Of a stretch of DNA of 64,000 bases, positions 8,964 through 17,742 are shown piece after piece (position 1 is the first letter of the stretch; every line of letters starts with the position of its first letter). The position numbers were made by a program, and so were the translations under genes. The stretch is taken from assembly GCF_007830545.1 (NCBI RefSeq), contig NZ_VLLF01000011.1, forward strand, positions 62,001-126,000, written 5' to 3'. Under the pieces are notes generated by a model. The model was not told the DNA's origin. It worked only from the letters and a program-made list of their open reading frames with translations, and did not search any database. The stretch is from Roseibium hamelinense. GTDB lineage: Bacteria; Pseudomonadota; Alphaproteobacteria; Rhizobiales; Stappiaceae.

Positions 8964-9027
8964 CGAGTCCGTCCCTTGCCGGGAAGCTATCACATTCTTT
9001 CAATGAGCCAACGACCTAAAGTCCAGG

Positions 9028-11493
9028 TTAATTGCGCTTGTATTTGGTTTTGCGGGTTGCTTGTGCAGCTGTCGGATCGTCAGGCCAGGGGTGTTTCGGA
9101 TAGCGCCCTTTCATGTCCGCCTTCACATCTGCCCATGAGCCTTTCCAAAATCCGGGCAAATCTTTTGTGATTTGAATTGGCCGATGTGCGGGGGAAAGCA
9201 GCTCAAGCGTCAGCGGTACAGAGCCGCCGCACACGCTTGGATGTTCATCCAAGCCGAACAATTCTTGGACCCGGATCGAAATGGTCGGACCGGTTTCACC
9301 CTCATAGTCAATTGCAGCCTGGGTTCCGGTTGGGGCCGTGAATGCCTCAGGGGCTTTTTCGTTGAGTATCGAAACAGCTTCGAACGGCAACATTGCGGCG
9401 AGAGCATTTCCAAGGCAGGCAGGATCAACAGCAGCGATGCTTTTCTTGCCGGCTAGAAACGGAAGGAGCCAGCTGTCCAGACTTCTCTGCAATGCGGCGT
9501 CGGAAAGGTCGGGGAGGTCCCGCGTGTCGTTGGAGCGCACATAAGCAACCCTGCCGCGCAACCGCTTTTGGTCTTTGGTCCAGGGCAAACGATCAATGCC
9601 AAGCCTTCGGATTTCCTCGATCAGCGCACGCTCAATTGTATCGCCTGAAGGGGTATCGAGTGTTTTGGAGTGCAGTTCAAGTGCTCCATACATCCGCACA
9701 CGCCGCGCCTTTAGGCCGCCATCCTTGCCAAACTGAACAACATCCTTCTGGGTGATCTGGTTGTGGAAACGCTCTTCTATTTCGCTCAAGGTGACCGGAG
9801 CGCACAGAACAATTCGGCCATTTGCGGCCTTGCCCTGGATATCTGCTACGACGAGGAAGGGCTCTCCTGCCAGATCATCCTCCGGCGGAAGTTCTGCTCC
9901 ACGTCCGTTTGCAAGCCGGTAGCGGCCTCTGGCACCGCGCGCCTGAGCCACCCGATCGGGGTAGGCGAGCGCAAGCAGGATCCCTGCCGTTTCGGGCTCA
10001 AGTTTGCCCGCCCGAGTACCAGCGAGTTTGCACCAACGGATACTGAGGTTTTTCGCATCTCGGGCGCGCGGTGTCGTGTCGTCTCGCAAGTGCCGGAGCC
10101 TGGCACGAATGTCTGCACTCCGGCCGCCCAAGCCTGGCTCAGACAGTAGGGCAGCGAGGAGAGTGGCTGTGCACGCTTGGTCGGCTTCAGCCGCTTTCAG
10201 GACCATATGGGCAAGGCGGGGGTGGAGCGGCAGGGCCGCCAGCCGTTTGCCCTCGTGTGTCACCCTCCCTACCGGGTCGAGGGCCTCAAGCGCACTCAAT
10301 AGTTTACGCGCTTCGGCCCAGGCGGCTTCAGGCGGAGGATCCATGAATTTGAGCTGCGAAGGATCGGATGTGCCCCAAGCGGCAAGGTCAAGCATCAAAC
10401 CACACAGATCGGCTTCCAGGATCTCCGGAGTATCTGCGGCAGGAAGCGCGCTTGTCTGCGCTTCACTCCAGATCCGGTAGCACACACCTGGCTCGGTCCG
10501 GCCTGCACGGCCCCGGCGCTGGTCAGCGGAGGCGCGTGAGGCCCGAACTGTTGCGAGCCTTGTCAATCCTGTCTGTGGTTCAAACCTGGGAACACGCGCC
10601 AGACCGCTGTCGATCACAACACGCACGCCTTCAATCGTGAGCGAGGTCTGCGCGATGGCGCTCGATAAAACGATTTTTCGGGTTCCCGCCGGCGCAGGGC
10701 GAATGGCGGCATCTTGAGCTTTGGTGTCCAGTCCGCCATAGAGCGGCGCTAGCTGGCAGTTCGGTGGAAGTTTTCGGCTTAACAGTTCGACCGTGCGCCG
10801 GATCTCCGCTTGCCCTGGAAGAAAGACCAGGATCGATCCGGTTTCTTCCGCGAGTGCAAGTCGGATAACCTGAGCCAACTGCTGTTCGATTTTTTGATCG
10901 GGTTTCCGGCCGATGTAGCGCGTTTCGACCGGGAAAGACCGGCCCTCGCTTTCAATGATACTCGCATCGCCGAGCAGATTGGCCACAGCTTTTGCGTCGA
11001 GCGTCGCGGACATTGTCACGATACGCAGATCGTCGCGCAGCGCACTTTGGACATCTAGAGCAAGGGCAAGCCCGAGATCCGTATCAAGGGCGCGCTCGTG
11101 ATACTCGTCGAAGAGAACTGCAGAAACACCTGTCAGTTCAGGGTCGTCGAGGATCATCCGGATGAAAACACCTTCCGTAACGACTTCTATCCGGGTGGTT
11201 TGGCTGACCTTGCTTTCAAGGCGGACGCGGTAGCCAACTGTGTCCCCGACCTGTTCGCCAAGCTCTGCGGCCATGCGCCGGGCGGCAGCGCGGGCGGCAA
11301 GTCGGCGTGGTTCAAGTACGAGAATTTTTCCGTCCCCTCGCCAAGGTGCGTTTAAAAGGGCGAGCGGAACACGCGTGGTTTTGCCGGCGCCCGGCTCTGC
11401 AACCAGCACCGCGCAATTTCCTGTTTCCAGAACAGACAAGAATTCCGGGAGGACGTCGTCTATTGGCAGAGGGCTACTTAAGGGCATGTCCAT
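9028..11493 (-). CDS. hrpB: ATP-dependent helicase HrpB (DEAH box)
   Basis: An 821-residue superfamily 2 helicase with the full HrpB layout: Walker A EPGAGKTT (33-40), DEAH-type motif II as DEYH (FDEYHERALDTDLGL), motif III SATLD, motif VI QRRGRAGRTEPG, then helicase-associated and C-terminal HrpB domains ending in the typical HPWPDDPTAAQATRKTK tail. The length is standard. Its cellular RNA or DNA target is not well defined in any species; roles in mRNA processing are reported for some bacteria. It is the last of three minus-strand genes, 17 bases after glk. No clear ribosome-binding site precedes the ATG at 11493 or the alternative ATG two codons later, so translational coupling to glk is possible. 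Confidence 0.95.
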   Translation of the reverse strand: MDMPLSSPLPIDDVLPEFLSVLETGNCAVLVAEPGAGKTTRVPLALLNAPWRGDGKILVLEPRRLAARAAARRMAAELGEQVGDTVGYRVRLESKVSQTTRIEVVTEGVFIRMILDDPELTGVSAVLFDEYHERALDTDLGLALALDVQSALRDDLRIVTMSATLDAKAVANLLGDASIIESEGRSFPVETRYIGRKPDQKIEQQLAQVIRLALAEETGSILVFLPGQAEIRRTVELLSRKLPPNCQLAPLYGGLDTKAQDAAIRPAPAGTRKIVLSSAIAQTSLTIEGVRVVIDSGLARVPRFEPQTGLTRLATVRASRASADQRRGRAGRTEPGVCYRIWSEAQTSALPAADTPEILEADLCGLMLDLAAWGTSDPSQLKFMDPPPEAAWAEARKLLSALEALDPVGRVTHEGKRLAALPLHPRLAHMVLKAAEADQACTATLLAALLSEPGLGGRSADIRARLRHLRDDTTPRARDAKNLSIRWCKLAGTRAGKLEPETAGILLALAYPDRVAQARGARGRYRLANGRGAELPPEDDLAGEPFLVVADIQGKAANGRIVLCAPVTLSEIEERFHNQITQKDVVQFGKDGGLKARRVRMYGALELHSKTLDTPSGDTIERALIEEIRRLGIDRLPWTKDQKRLRGRVAYVRSNDTRDLPDLSDAALQRSLDSWLLPFLAGKKSIAAVDPACLGNALAAMLPFEAVSILNEKAPEAFTAPTGTQAAIDYEGETGPTISIRVQELFGLDEHPSVCGGSVPLTLELLSPAHRPIQITKDLPGFWKGSWADVKADMKGRYPKHPWPDDPTAAQATRKTKYKRN

Positions 11494-11510
11494 GTCACTG
11501 GCGCAACTGA

Positions 11511-12560
11511 TCAGCCTGTCCTGCGATGTGGCGCAATCGCGGATTGCCAGTGCCGCCCCGTTAGCGAGACCGCAAAGTTTTCCGGGTGCCTTGCATAACA
11601 GGCCAGCCCTTCCAGCGCCGGGTTCGGATGACGGACAATGAAGGTCGGAATTGTCCTGAGCAGGGCTTCATGCGGCGCCTTGGTCTCGAAAGAGGACCGG
11701 AACGCACCAGTAACCAGATAATCGGCAATTCGCGGCGTCACGCCGCCGGTGAGATAAACCCCGCCACGGGCCAAAAGGGAAAGGGCAAAGTCGCCGGCTA
11801 CCCGTCCAAGTGCTTTTGCAAAAAGGCGCAGGGTCTTCACTGCAACGGGATCACCTGCATCGGCGGCCTGGGTCACTTCGGCCGCCGATGTGTATGTGCC
11901 GTCTGCCTGTTCCGCGCTACGCACTGCGCGTGCCAGCCGCGGCATCCCGGTCCCACTAAGCAGATGCTCGGCTCCGATGCGTCCGCCGACTTTTTCGATA
12001 TGATCCCAAATTGCAAAATCTTCGTCACTGACGGGTCCAAGTTCCACGTGCCCCCCTTCTCCGGGCACCGGGATCCAAGTATCCGCGGCATAAATCATCG
12101 CAGCTGCACCAAGGCCGGTTCCCGGTCCAAGGACGAATTTAGTTGAGGCGGGCAGTGGTGTGCCGCTGCCGATCTGTTGAAGATCTTCGCCTTCCAGGTT
12201 CGGCAAAGCCAGTGCCTGGGCTTCGAAATCATTCAGGACGACAACTTCTTCCAGCGCCAGATCGGAAATCATGGCGTTCGGTTCGATCACCCAGGCCGCA
12301 TTGGTGAGCGGAATGCGGTCTCCGGTGACCGGTCCGGCAACCGCGATTATGGCTGTTTTGGGTTTCTCGCCTGCTGCAGTAAGTGCGCAGGATTTTATTG
12401 CATCTGTCAGGGTGTCGTGATCTGCAGTCGCCGTTGTTCCGATGATTTGTGTCGGGCTGCCTGGACCTTTCACAAGGGCAAAGCGTGCATTGGTGCCGCC
12501 AATATCGGCAACCAAAACAGGGAAAGCAAAAGCAGTCTGTTGTCTATTGCGAAGGTTCAT
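11511..12560 (-). CDS. glk: Glucokinase
   Basis: A 349-residue bacterial glucokinase of the non-ROK Glk family. It shows the phosphate-binding motif [12 protein letters not shown] (about 18-29), the sugar-binding LTNAAWVI, catalytic Asp in [14 protein letters not shown], and a second phosphate/adenosine motif [12 protein letters not shown]. It phosphorylates cytosolic glucose with ATP. Its start ATG overlaps the stop of mgsA in a four-base ATGA, so translation of the two is coupled. Coupling a glucose-phosphorylating enzyme to methylglyoxal synthase links sugar entry to the methylglyoxal bypass that relieves sugar-phosphate build-up. Confidence 0.95.
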   Translation of the reverse strand: MNLRNRQQTAFAFPVLVADIGGTNARFALVKGPGSPTQIIGTTATADHDTLTDAIKSCALTAAGEKPKTAIIAVAGPVTGDRIPLTNAAWVIEPNAMISDLALEEVVVLNDFEAQALALPNLEGEDLQQIGSGTPLPASTKFVLGPGTGLGAAAMIYAADTWIPVPGEGGHVELGPVSDEDFAIWDHIEKVGGRIGAEHLLSGTGMPRLARAVRSAEQADGTYTSAAEVTQAADAGDPVAVKTLRLFAKALGRVAGDFALSLLARGGVYLTGGVTPRIADYLVTGAFRSSFETKAPHEALLRTIPTFIVRHPNPALEGLACYARHPENFAVSLTGRHWQSAIAPHRRTG

Positions 12561-12988
12561 ATGTCAGCTGCATTCACTTCCGGCGTTGTGGACGTCGTTT
12601 TTAAACCGGTTAGCCTCGCCGAGCGAAGCAGTATTTCGGCAGTCGACAGATTTAATGCCATGGGTAAGTCGTAAACTAGGGCAAGGCGCATGAGAGCCTT
12701 CACGTCGACATCGTGCGGCATGGGGGATAGAGGATCGACGAAAAACACAAGTCCGGCGAGTTTGCCTTCCGCGATCATTGCGCCGATCTGCTGATCGCCG
12801 CCGAGTGGGCCACTTTTCAAGCGCGTAATGGAAAGGTCTGGGCAAGTATCCCGGATGCGTCCGCCGGTCGTTCCGGTTGCAACAAGATCGAAGGCAGATA
12901 GCTTTTCTTGATTTCGCATGGCAAAATTCACCATGACATCTTTTTTGGCGTCATGGGCGATAAGCGCCAGGACCGGTCTTTTCGACAT
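12557..12988 (-). CDS. mgsA: Methylglyoxal synthase
   Basis: A 143-residue enzyme that converts dihydroxyacetone phosphate to methylglyoxal and phosphate. Start ATG at 12988; the open frame runs further upstream but the family N-terminus ([17 protein letters not shown]) begins here. Visible active-site elements: His12 in AHDAKK, the phosphate loop GTTGGRI, the catalytic Asp65 in [14 protein letters not shown], and His92/Asp95 in PHDVDVKAL. It is the first gene of mgsA-glk-hrpB, with a four-base overlap with glk. The short intergenic stretch upstream carries no obvious promoter consensus that I would defend. Confidence 0.93.
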   Translation of the reverse strand: MSKRPVLALIAHDAKKDVMVNFAMRNQEKLSAFDLVATGTTGGRIRDTCPDLSITRLKSGPLGGDQQIGAMIAEGKLAGLVFFVDPLSPMPHDVDVKALMRLALVYDLPMALNLSTAEILLRSARLTGLKTTSTTPEVNAADI

Positions 12989-13090
12989 GCAGGCGGGCTC
13001 CGGATCGGACTTCAATGAAGCCAGGTTTACCCGCATTACGCAGACGGTGCAAAGGTTGGACAACCCGTTCTCTGAAAGCCGGAGAAGCTT

Positions 13091-13140
13091 CCGAAGTTAA
13101 GCTTCACTTCGGCCTCACAGCCTGAGATGCTCTGTGAGGC
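13091..13140. repeat. Two adjacent perfect hairpins between mgsA and the DUF1194 gene
   Basis: Two inverted repeats abut. The first has 7-bp arms, CCGAAGT (13091-13097) and ACTTCGG (13106-13112). The second has 9-bp arms, GCCTCACAG (13112-13120) and CTGTGAGGC (13132-13140), with an 11-base loop. They lie directly after the stop of the DUF1194 gene, read on the minus strand. Neither is followed by a T-run, so they may be mRNA-stabilising hairpins or a factor-dependent end rather than a simple intrinsic terminator. They could also be copies of a dispersed palindromic element. Confidence 0.55.
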
Positions 13141-13148
13141 GTCAGCGC

Positions 13149-14003
13149 TCAGTCAAAGACATTGCAGCGGATCGGTTGTCGGTCTGCGACAGTGCGAACC
13201 AGCGGTTTTTCAAAAGTCAGGCCGGCAATTTCCATCACCAGTTTCATGCGGATCGCGTCAGCAAAGCCCTCTTTTGATTTGACCGGAATTGCAAAAGACC
13301 CCGGGCCGCCAATCACGCAATCCTCGTAATAATGGTCGAGGTTCAACATGGCTTGCCAGGTGTTCGAAGACGACTTCATCATCAAAGGCAGCCCGTTGAT
13401 TGTCACGCCGGCAGCGATAAGCTGATCCCGGACTTTTGTAACCGAGCCGCCCTGGTTGTTGGGGCCGTCCCCCGAAATGTCGATGACCTGTCGCAGTCCG
13501 GTATACTGGTTGGTTTTCACAAGGCTGACTGATTTTGCCAGCGCCGAGGCGATTGATGTGCGCTGTACCTGCCGAAGCGGGGCTTCCGCGATTTGCGCAG
13601 CAAATCCTTCAGCGGTCTGTTCGTCCTGAATGACAGTCCAGTCGGCGACCATAAAATGTTCGTCGACACCACCCCATTCCATATAGGCGATCGCAACACG
13701 GCCAATGGGTCCGTACTTAACAGCTTCTAGAAACTCAGGAGACGTGAGGGCAGCAACATACCCGGCACGCTGTACTTCCTGTTCTTCCGTATCCATAGAT
13801 TGTGAAATGTCTACGGCAAGTACGAGTTCAACATCTACTTCATTCGCGGGATCATAAGCATACCCGGTGATGATGTTTCGTTGATGTGTGTCGGCCGTGG
13901 CCGGGGCAAAAGACGCGCCAAGCAATGCTACTGATATGGACGCTGATACCAGAGTAACACGTGGTATGTCAGCTGCAGCTTGAAGTATTCTATCGAGACG
14001 CAT
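13149..14003 (-). CDS. Secreted DUF1194 protein with von Willebrand A-like fold
   Basis: A 284-residue exported protein. The ATG at 14003 is supported by AAGGAGAA seven bases upstream; residues 16-37 form a signal peptide that ends near PATAD. The mature part begins VDVELVLAVDISQSMD, where DISQS (65-69) is a metal-ion-dependent adhesion site of the von Willebrand A type, and continues with ISGDGPNN, the usual second metal loop. DUF1194 proteins are frequent in Alphaproteobacteria and their role is unknown; a periplasmic or surface protein-binding role is inferred from the fold. It stands alone on the minus strand, followed by two hairpins and preceded by a 555-base gap. Confidence 0.8.
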   Translation of the reverse strand: MRLDRILQAAADIPRVTLVSASISVALLGASFAPATADTHQRNIITGYAYDPANEVDVELVLAVDISQSMDTEEQEVQRAGYVAALTSPEFLEAVKYGPIGRVAIAYMEWGGVDEHFMVADWTVIQDEQTAEGFAAQIAEAPLRQVQRTSIASALAKSVSLVKTNQYTGLRQVIDISGDGPNNQGGSVTKVRDQLIAAGVTINGLPLMMKSSSNTWQAMLNLDHYYEDCVIGGPGSFAIPVKSKEGFADAIRMKLVMEIAGLTFEKPLVRTVADRQPIRCNVFD

Positions 14004-14558
14004 ATCCGGTTCTCCTTCGATAACCTGCGATCGGTTCAGCACGTCTCCCCGTGACTCATTTTGCAGACGAAATTCTTATCGTTTCGTTCCTCGTCAAAAG
14101 CACCAGCGTTGTTCTTACTACTTAGCTGTCGCATGGAAAAAGCTTTGCAAAGCCTGTGCCAATGCGATTCATCTTAATTTTGCTGGCAAATTCAAAGGCG
14201 CACAAGGTGCATCTGAGATTAACATGGGGGTAACAGTGCCCGATCGCTAGGCATCAAGTAATACTTTGAAAGATCTTGGGTGTTACTAAGCGTAAAAATG
14301 TGAGCAGTTTCAGGGCTGTAATGGAAATGTCACGAAGTGGTCAAAAACGTATCATTCGCCTAGTTTTTTTGCGGCATATCCGCTTGACCTGCTGTCCATT
14401 TGCGGGCAGTGTGTGAATAAATCCTCATCAAGTGAAGAATTTTTCGGGTTGTGTCGGCTAATTGTTGCCGGGTGTTCGCAGTAAATTTCGAGAAAAGGCA
14501 TGCTTGAGAAGGATTGTGCCGGGCGGGTTCAAATGCAGCGTTCGAGTGGAGGGGGCTT
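14004..14558. other. Long divergent intergenic region
   Basis: 555 bases separate the start of the DUF1194 gene (minus) from the start of the nucleoside-operon regulator (plus). I see no convincing reading frame, tRNA or known riboswitch. It must hold promoters for both sides. Visible elements: a perfect 12-bp palindrome GCTTTGCAAAGC at 14142-14153, a TTGACG-type -35 for the minus strand (complement of 14092-14097), and a TTGACC at 14384-14389 on the plus strand with no good -10 partner. The region is richer in A and T than the flanking genes. Confidence 0.5.
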
Positions 14559-15542
14559 ATGCAGGTGCGCGATCACGATTGGACGGACTATCTGGCGATT
14601 CGCGCTGCATGGCTGTCCTTTGTGGGTGGCCGCACCCAAGGTGAGATCGCAGCTCAACTCGGCATGTCGCCAGCCAAAGTCCATCGCCTTATTGCGCATG
14701 CGCAGCGCGAGGGCTTCGTAAAATTCCAGATCGAAGGCCGCCCGGTTGAGTGCCTCGAAATGGAAGACGAGCTCGCAAGGCGCTTCCATCTCAACAGCTG
14801 CATCATTGCTCCTGACCTCGGCGACGGCGGTCAGGCAATTGCAATCCGGGCCGTCGCCTCTTCAGCAGCGCATATTCTCGAAGGTGTGCTGTCCAGCGAG
14901 GGGGTTCAAAGAGTTGGTGTCGGAATGGGCCGCACACTGAAAGCCGCTGTAGAAGACATGTCGCGGCTTGCGCGCCCAGATCTGGAAATTATGTCCATTT
15001 GCGGCTCACTGACCCGGACATTGGCAGCGAACCCTTATGATGTTGTTCAAAAACTACAAGAGCGAACAGGTGGGGAGGGGTATTATCTGCCCGTGCCCTA
15101 TTTCGCTGAGAACCGCGATGAAAAGAATGTGTTTCTAGCACAGCGGAGTGTTCAGGATCTAATTGTGCGGGCGCAGCGCTCCGATGTTTTTATTATCGGG
15201 ATTGGCTCGGTGGATGCGGAGGGGCATCTCATCGAACGCGGAATGATCTCGGATCGGGAGCAAGCAGAACTTGCGGCAAGTGGCGCAGTTTGCGACCTGA
15301 TGGGACGCTTTTTGACAATTGACGGCTCGCTTGCTTCAACAAGCCTGGGTGATTGTGCCGTTGGTCTTCATTTTGAAGATGTGCGTGGTGCGCGCGTGAT
15401 TGCGCTGGCAGGCGGAGAGAGCAAGGCAGAAGCAACCCTTGCCGCTTTGCGGGCTGGCGTCATAACCGATCTGATTGCGGATGAAACCCTGGTGAGGGAA
15501 ATGCGCAAATTGATCGGAGATCAGCTGATGCGATCCGCTTGA
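14559..15542 (+). CDS. SorC/DeoR-type sugar-binding transcription regulator of the nucleoside operon
   Basis: A 327-residue regulator. Start ATG at 14559 behind GGAGGGGG. The N-terminus has a helix-turn-helix (RTQGEIAAQLGMSPAKVHRLI, about 22-42) and the rest is the phosphosugar-binding domain of COG2390 proteins (GVGMGRTLKAAVEDM, IIGIGSVDAEGHL, IALAGGESKAEATLAAL). B. subtilis DeoR belongs to this family and responds to deoxyribose 5-phosphate. The gene heads the operon for nucleoside uptake and breakdown, whose DeoC consumes deoxyribose 5-phosphate, so a repressor relieved by deoxyribose 5-phosphate or ribose 5-phosphate is the natural guess. Effector identity is inferred, not seen. Confidence 0.85.
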   Translation: MQVRDHDWTDYLAIRAAWLSFVGGRTQGEIAAQLGMSPAKVHRLIAHAQREGFVKFQIEGRPVECLEMEDELARRFHLNSCIIAPDLGDGGQAIAIRAVASSAAHILEGVLSSEGVQRVGVGMGRTLKAAVEDMSRLARPDLEIMSICGSLTRTLAANPYDVVQKLQERTGGEGYYLPVPYFAENRDEKNVFLAQRSVQDLIVRAQRSDVFIIGIGSVDAEGHLIERGMISDREQAELAASGAVCDLMGRFLTIDGSLASTSLGDCAVGLHFEDVRGARVIALAGGESKAEATLAALRAGVITDLIADETLVREMRKLIGDQLMRSA

Positions 15543-15614
15543 CTGGCTCGCATTTTTGAAGGGGAACCAGTGAACGCCGGGTGGTCCGGGTTTCACGTGT
15601 CGGAGGACAAACGA

Positions 15615-16613
15615 GTGAAGAAGCTCCTGACGATTGGCGCGCTTTTGGCGGGCGTTACCATGGCAGCATCTGCTTATGCAGACGAGATCAAGCCTGCAGT
15701 GCTGTATGACCTTGGAGGCAAGTTCGACAAGTCGTTCAACGAAGCTGCCTACACTGGTGCTGAGCAGTTCAAGGAAGATTTCGGGATAGAATATCGGGAC
15801 TTCGAGCTTCAAAATGATGCCCAGCGTGAACAGGCACTTCGGAACTTTGCACGCCGTGGTATGAGCCCGATCATCGCAATCGGTTTTTCACAGGCCAATG
15901 CCCTGGAAAAAGTTGCGCAGGAATTTCCTGATCTGCAGTTTGCCATCGTCGACATGGTTGTCGATCTGCCGAACGTACGCTCCATCGTGTTCAAGGAGCA
16001 CGAAGGTTCCTATATCGTTGGTATGCTCGCTGCTATGGCATCGGAAACCGGAACCGTCGGTTTTGTAGGCGGTATGGACATTCCGCTGATCCGCAAGTTT
16101 GCCTGCGGTTACAAACAAGGTGCTCTTGCCGCAAATGAAAACGTCGAAGTTTTCCAAAATATGACCGGTACGACCGGCGCCGCATGGAACGACCCGGTCA
16201 AAGGCGGCGAGCTTGCCAAGTCACAGTTCGATCGCGGTGCCGATGTCGTCTACCATGCGGCTGGTGCCACCGGGATCGGTGTCCTGCAGGCGGCAGCGGA
16301 TGCTGGCAAACTCGGCATCGGTGTAGACAGTAACCAAAATGCTCTTCATCCGGGCTCGGTTCTGACCTCCATGCTGAAGCGGGTAGACATCGCTGTCTAC
16401 CGGACCTTTGAAGATGCAAAAGACGGATTGTTTGAGCCGGGTTTTGAGGTTCTGGGTCTGGCCGAAGGCGGTGTCGACTGGGCACTTGACGAAAACAATG
16501 CCGAACTCATTTCCGATGAAATGAAGGCGACCGTTGAGCAGGTGACCAACCAGATTGTGTCCGGCGAAATCGTTGTGCACGACTATATGGCTGACCAGAC
16601 CTGCCCATTCTGA
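15615..16613 (+). CDS. BMP-family nucleoside-binding periplasmic protein, copy 1
   Basis: A 332-residue secreted binding protein. I take the GTG at 15615: GGAGG lies eight bases upstream and the product then begins with a signal peptide (KKLLTIGALLAGVTMAASAYA). The mature protein shows the BMP/PnrA family pattern: VLYDLGGKFDKSFNEAAY, FARRGMSPIIAIGFSQA, FVGGMDIPLIRKF, and GVDSNQNALHPGSVLTS. This family binds purine and other nucleosides, and the neighbouring ATPase, permeases and nucleoside enzymes support that. The next gene encodes a close paralogue of identical length. Confidence 0.9.
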   Translation: MKKLLTIGALLAGVTMAASAYADEIKPAVLYDLGGKFDKSFNEAAYTGAEQFKEDFGIEYRDFELQNDAQREQALRNFARRGMSPIIAIGFSQANALEKVAQEFPDLQFAIVDMVVDLPNVRSIVFKEHEGSYIVGMLAAMASETGTVGFVGGMDIPLIRKFACGYKQGALAANENVEVFQNMTGTTGAAWNDPVKGGELAKSQFDRGADVVYHAAGATGIGVLQAAADAGKLGIGVDSNQNALHPGSVLTSMLKRVDIAVYRTFEDAKDGLFEPGFEVLGLAEGGVDWALDENNAELISDEMKATVEQVTNQIVSGEIVVHDYMADQTCPF

Positions 16614-16620
16614 TCCGCTT

Positions 16621-16648
16621 GGCGGCCCGTTGTTTCGGGCGGGCCGCC
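16621..16648 (+). terminator. Strong GC hairpin between the two binding-protein genes
   Basis: GGCGGCCCG (16621-16629) pairs perfectly with CGGGCCGCC (16640-16648) over a 10-base loop, starting seven bases after the stop of the first BMP gene. No T-run follows. Hairpins after binding-protein genes commonly stabilise the upstream message or cause partial termination, giving more binding protein than membrane components. That role is inferred. Confidence 0.55.
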
Positions 16649-16681
16649 AGACTCTTCTGCTCTCTCCTTACGGCGGTTTCA

Positions 16682-17680
16682 ATGCTGATCCTGCGAACGT
16701 TTGCCTCGGTGTTCATTGCCGTCGCTGTTTTCAGTGCTGCTCCTGCGCAGGCCGAACCCGCGATTGTCTATTCTGTGGGTGGAAAATTCGACGGGTCGTT
16801 TAATGAGAGTGCCTATCAAGGTGTCCAGCAATACACCCAGGAAACCGGGAACAGCGTTCGTGAATTTGAGCTCGAGCGGGACGCTCAGAGCCGGCAGGCG
16901 CTGAGAAATTTCGCAAGCCGCGGGTATGAACCGGTTGTGGCAATTGGTTTTAACCAGGCAAATGCAGTTGCAGCCGCCGCCAGTGAATTTCCCGAAACCT
17001 CGTTCGTCATTGTTGATATGGTGGTCGAAGCACCGAATGTGGCCTCCTATGTGTTTAAGGAGAGCGAAGGCGCCTATCTTGGCGGAGTGCTGGCCGCTAT
17101 GGCATCTGAAAGCGGCACAGTCGGGTTTGTGGGCGGTATGGATATTCCGATCATCCGCCGGTTCCTTTGCGGGTATGTGCAAGGAGTTAAATCCGTAGGT
17201 CAGGAAACGGAAGTCCTGTTCAACATGGCTGGTGACACGCCTGCGGCCTTCACTGACCCAGCGCGGGGCGGTGAACTGGCGCGGTCACAGGCTCAATCAG
17301 GTGCTGATGTCATTATTCAGGCAGCGGGCGGTACCGGTATAGGAGTATTGCAAACGGCTGCCGATACAGGGGTTTTGGGCATTGGTACGGATTCAAATCA
17401 AAACGGGCTTCATCCTGGTCAGGTCCTGACCTCGATCCGCAAGCGGGTCGATCGCGCCGTCTACGACAGTTTCATCGCGTTTGACCAAGGCACGTTCAAA
17501 CCGGGGTTGAATGTCCTTGGGGTGAAGGAAGGCGGCATGGATTGGGTGCTGGATGACAACAACCGTGATCTTATCACGTCACAAATGCAGCAAGCAGCCA
17601 ACGCCGCCTTGTCAGGTATTTCGACTGGGGAACTGGTGGTCGAAGATCTGGCCGCTGACGGATCCTGTCCTGTTTCTTGA
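16682..17680 (+). CDS. BMP-family nucleoside-binding periplasmic protein, copy 2
   Basis: A 332-residue paralogue of the preceding gene, alignable from end to end: IVYSVGGKFDGSFNESAY, AIGFNQANA, TVGFVGGMDIPIIRRF, GTDSNQNGLHPGQVLTS. The ATG at 16682 opens a signal peptide (MLILRTFASVFIAVAVFSAA, cut near PAQA). The ribosome-binding site is weak, unlike that of copy 1. Both copies keep the conserved pocket framework, so neither is a pseudogene; differences outside the shared motifs may broaden the range of nucleosides bound by one transporter. It is separated from copy 1 by a strong hairpin and from the ATPase gene by about 60 bases. Confidence 0.9.
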   Translation: MLILRTFASVFIAVAVFSAAPAQAEPAIVYSVGGKFDGSFNESAYQGVQQYTQETGNSVREFELERDAQSRQALRNFASRGYEPVVAIGFNQANAVAAAASEFPETSFVIVDMVVEAPNVASYVFKESEGAYLGGVLAAMASESGTVGFVGGMDIPIIRRFLCGYVQGVKSVGQETEVLFNMAGDTPAAFTDPARGGELARSQAQSGADVIIQAAGGTGIGVLQTAADTGVLGIGTDSNQNGLHPGQVLTSIRKRVDRAVYDSFIAFDQGTFKPGLNVLGVKEGGMDWVLDDNNRDLITSQMQQAANAALSGISTGELVVEDLAADGSCPVS

Positions 17681-17742
17681 GCGTGGTCACGAAAAGTGGG
17701 TAAACCAATGATAACAACATGCCAGCAACCGCGGGGGGCGGT

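Noticed and set aside
13112..13140. CTGAGATG in the loop of the 9-bp hairpin, reminiscent of a thiamine-pyrophosphate riboswitch core
   Set aside because: The second conserved half and the required stems are missing, and it lies downstream of its nearest gene rather than in a leader.
16682..17680. The second BMP gene as a decaying duplicate
   Set aside because: It keeps an open frame of full length, a signal peptide and all conserved pocket motifs, so it is more likely a functional paralogue.
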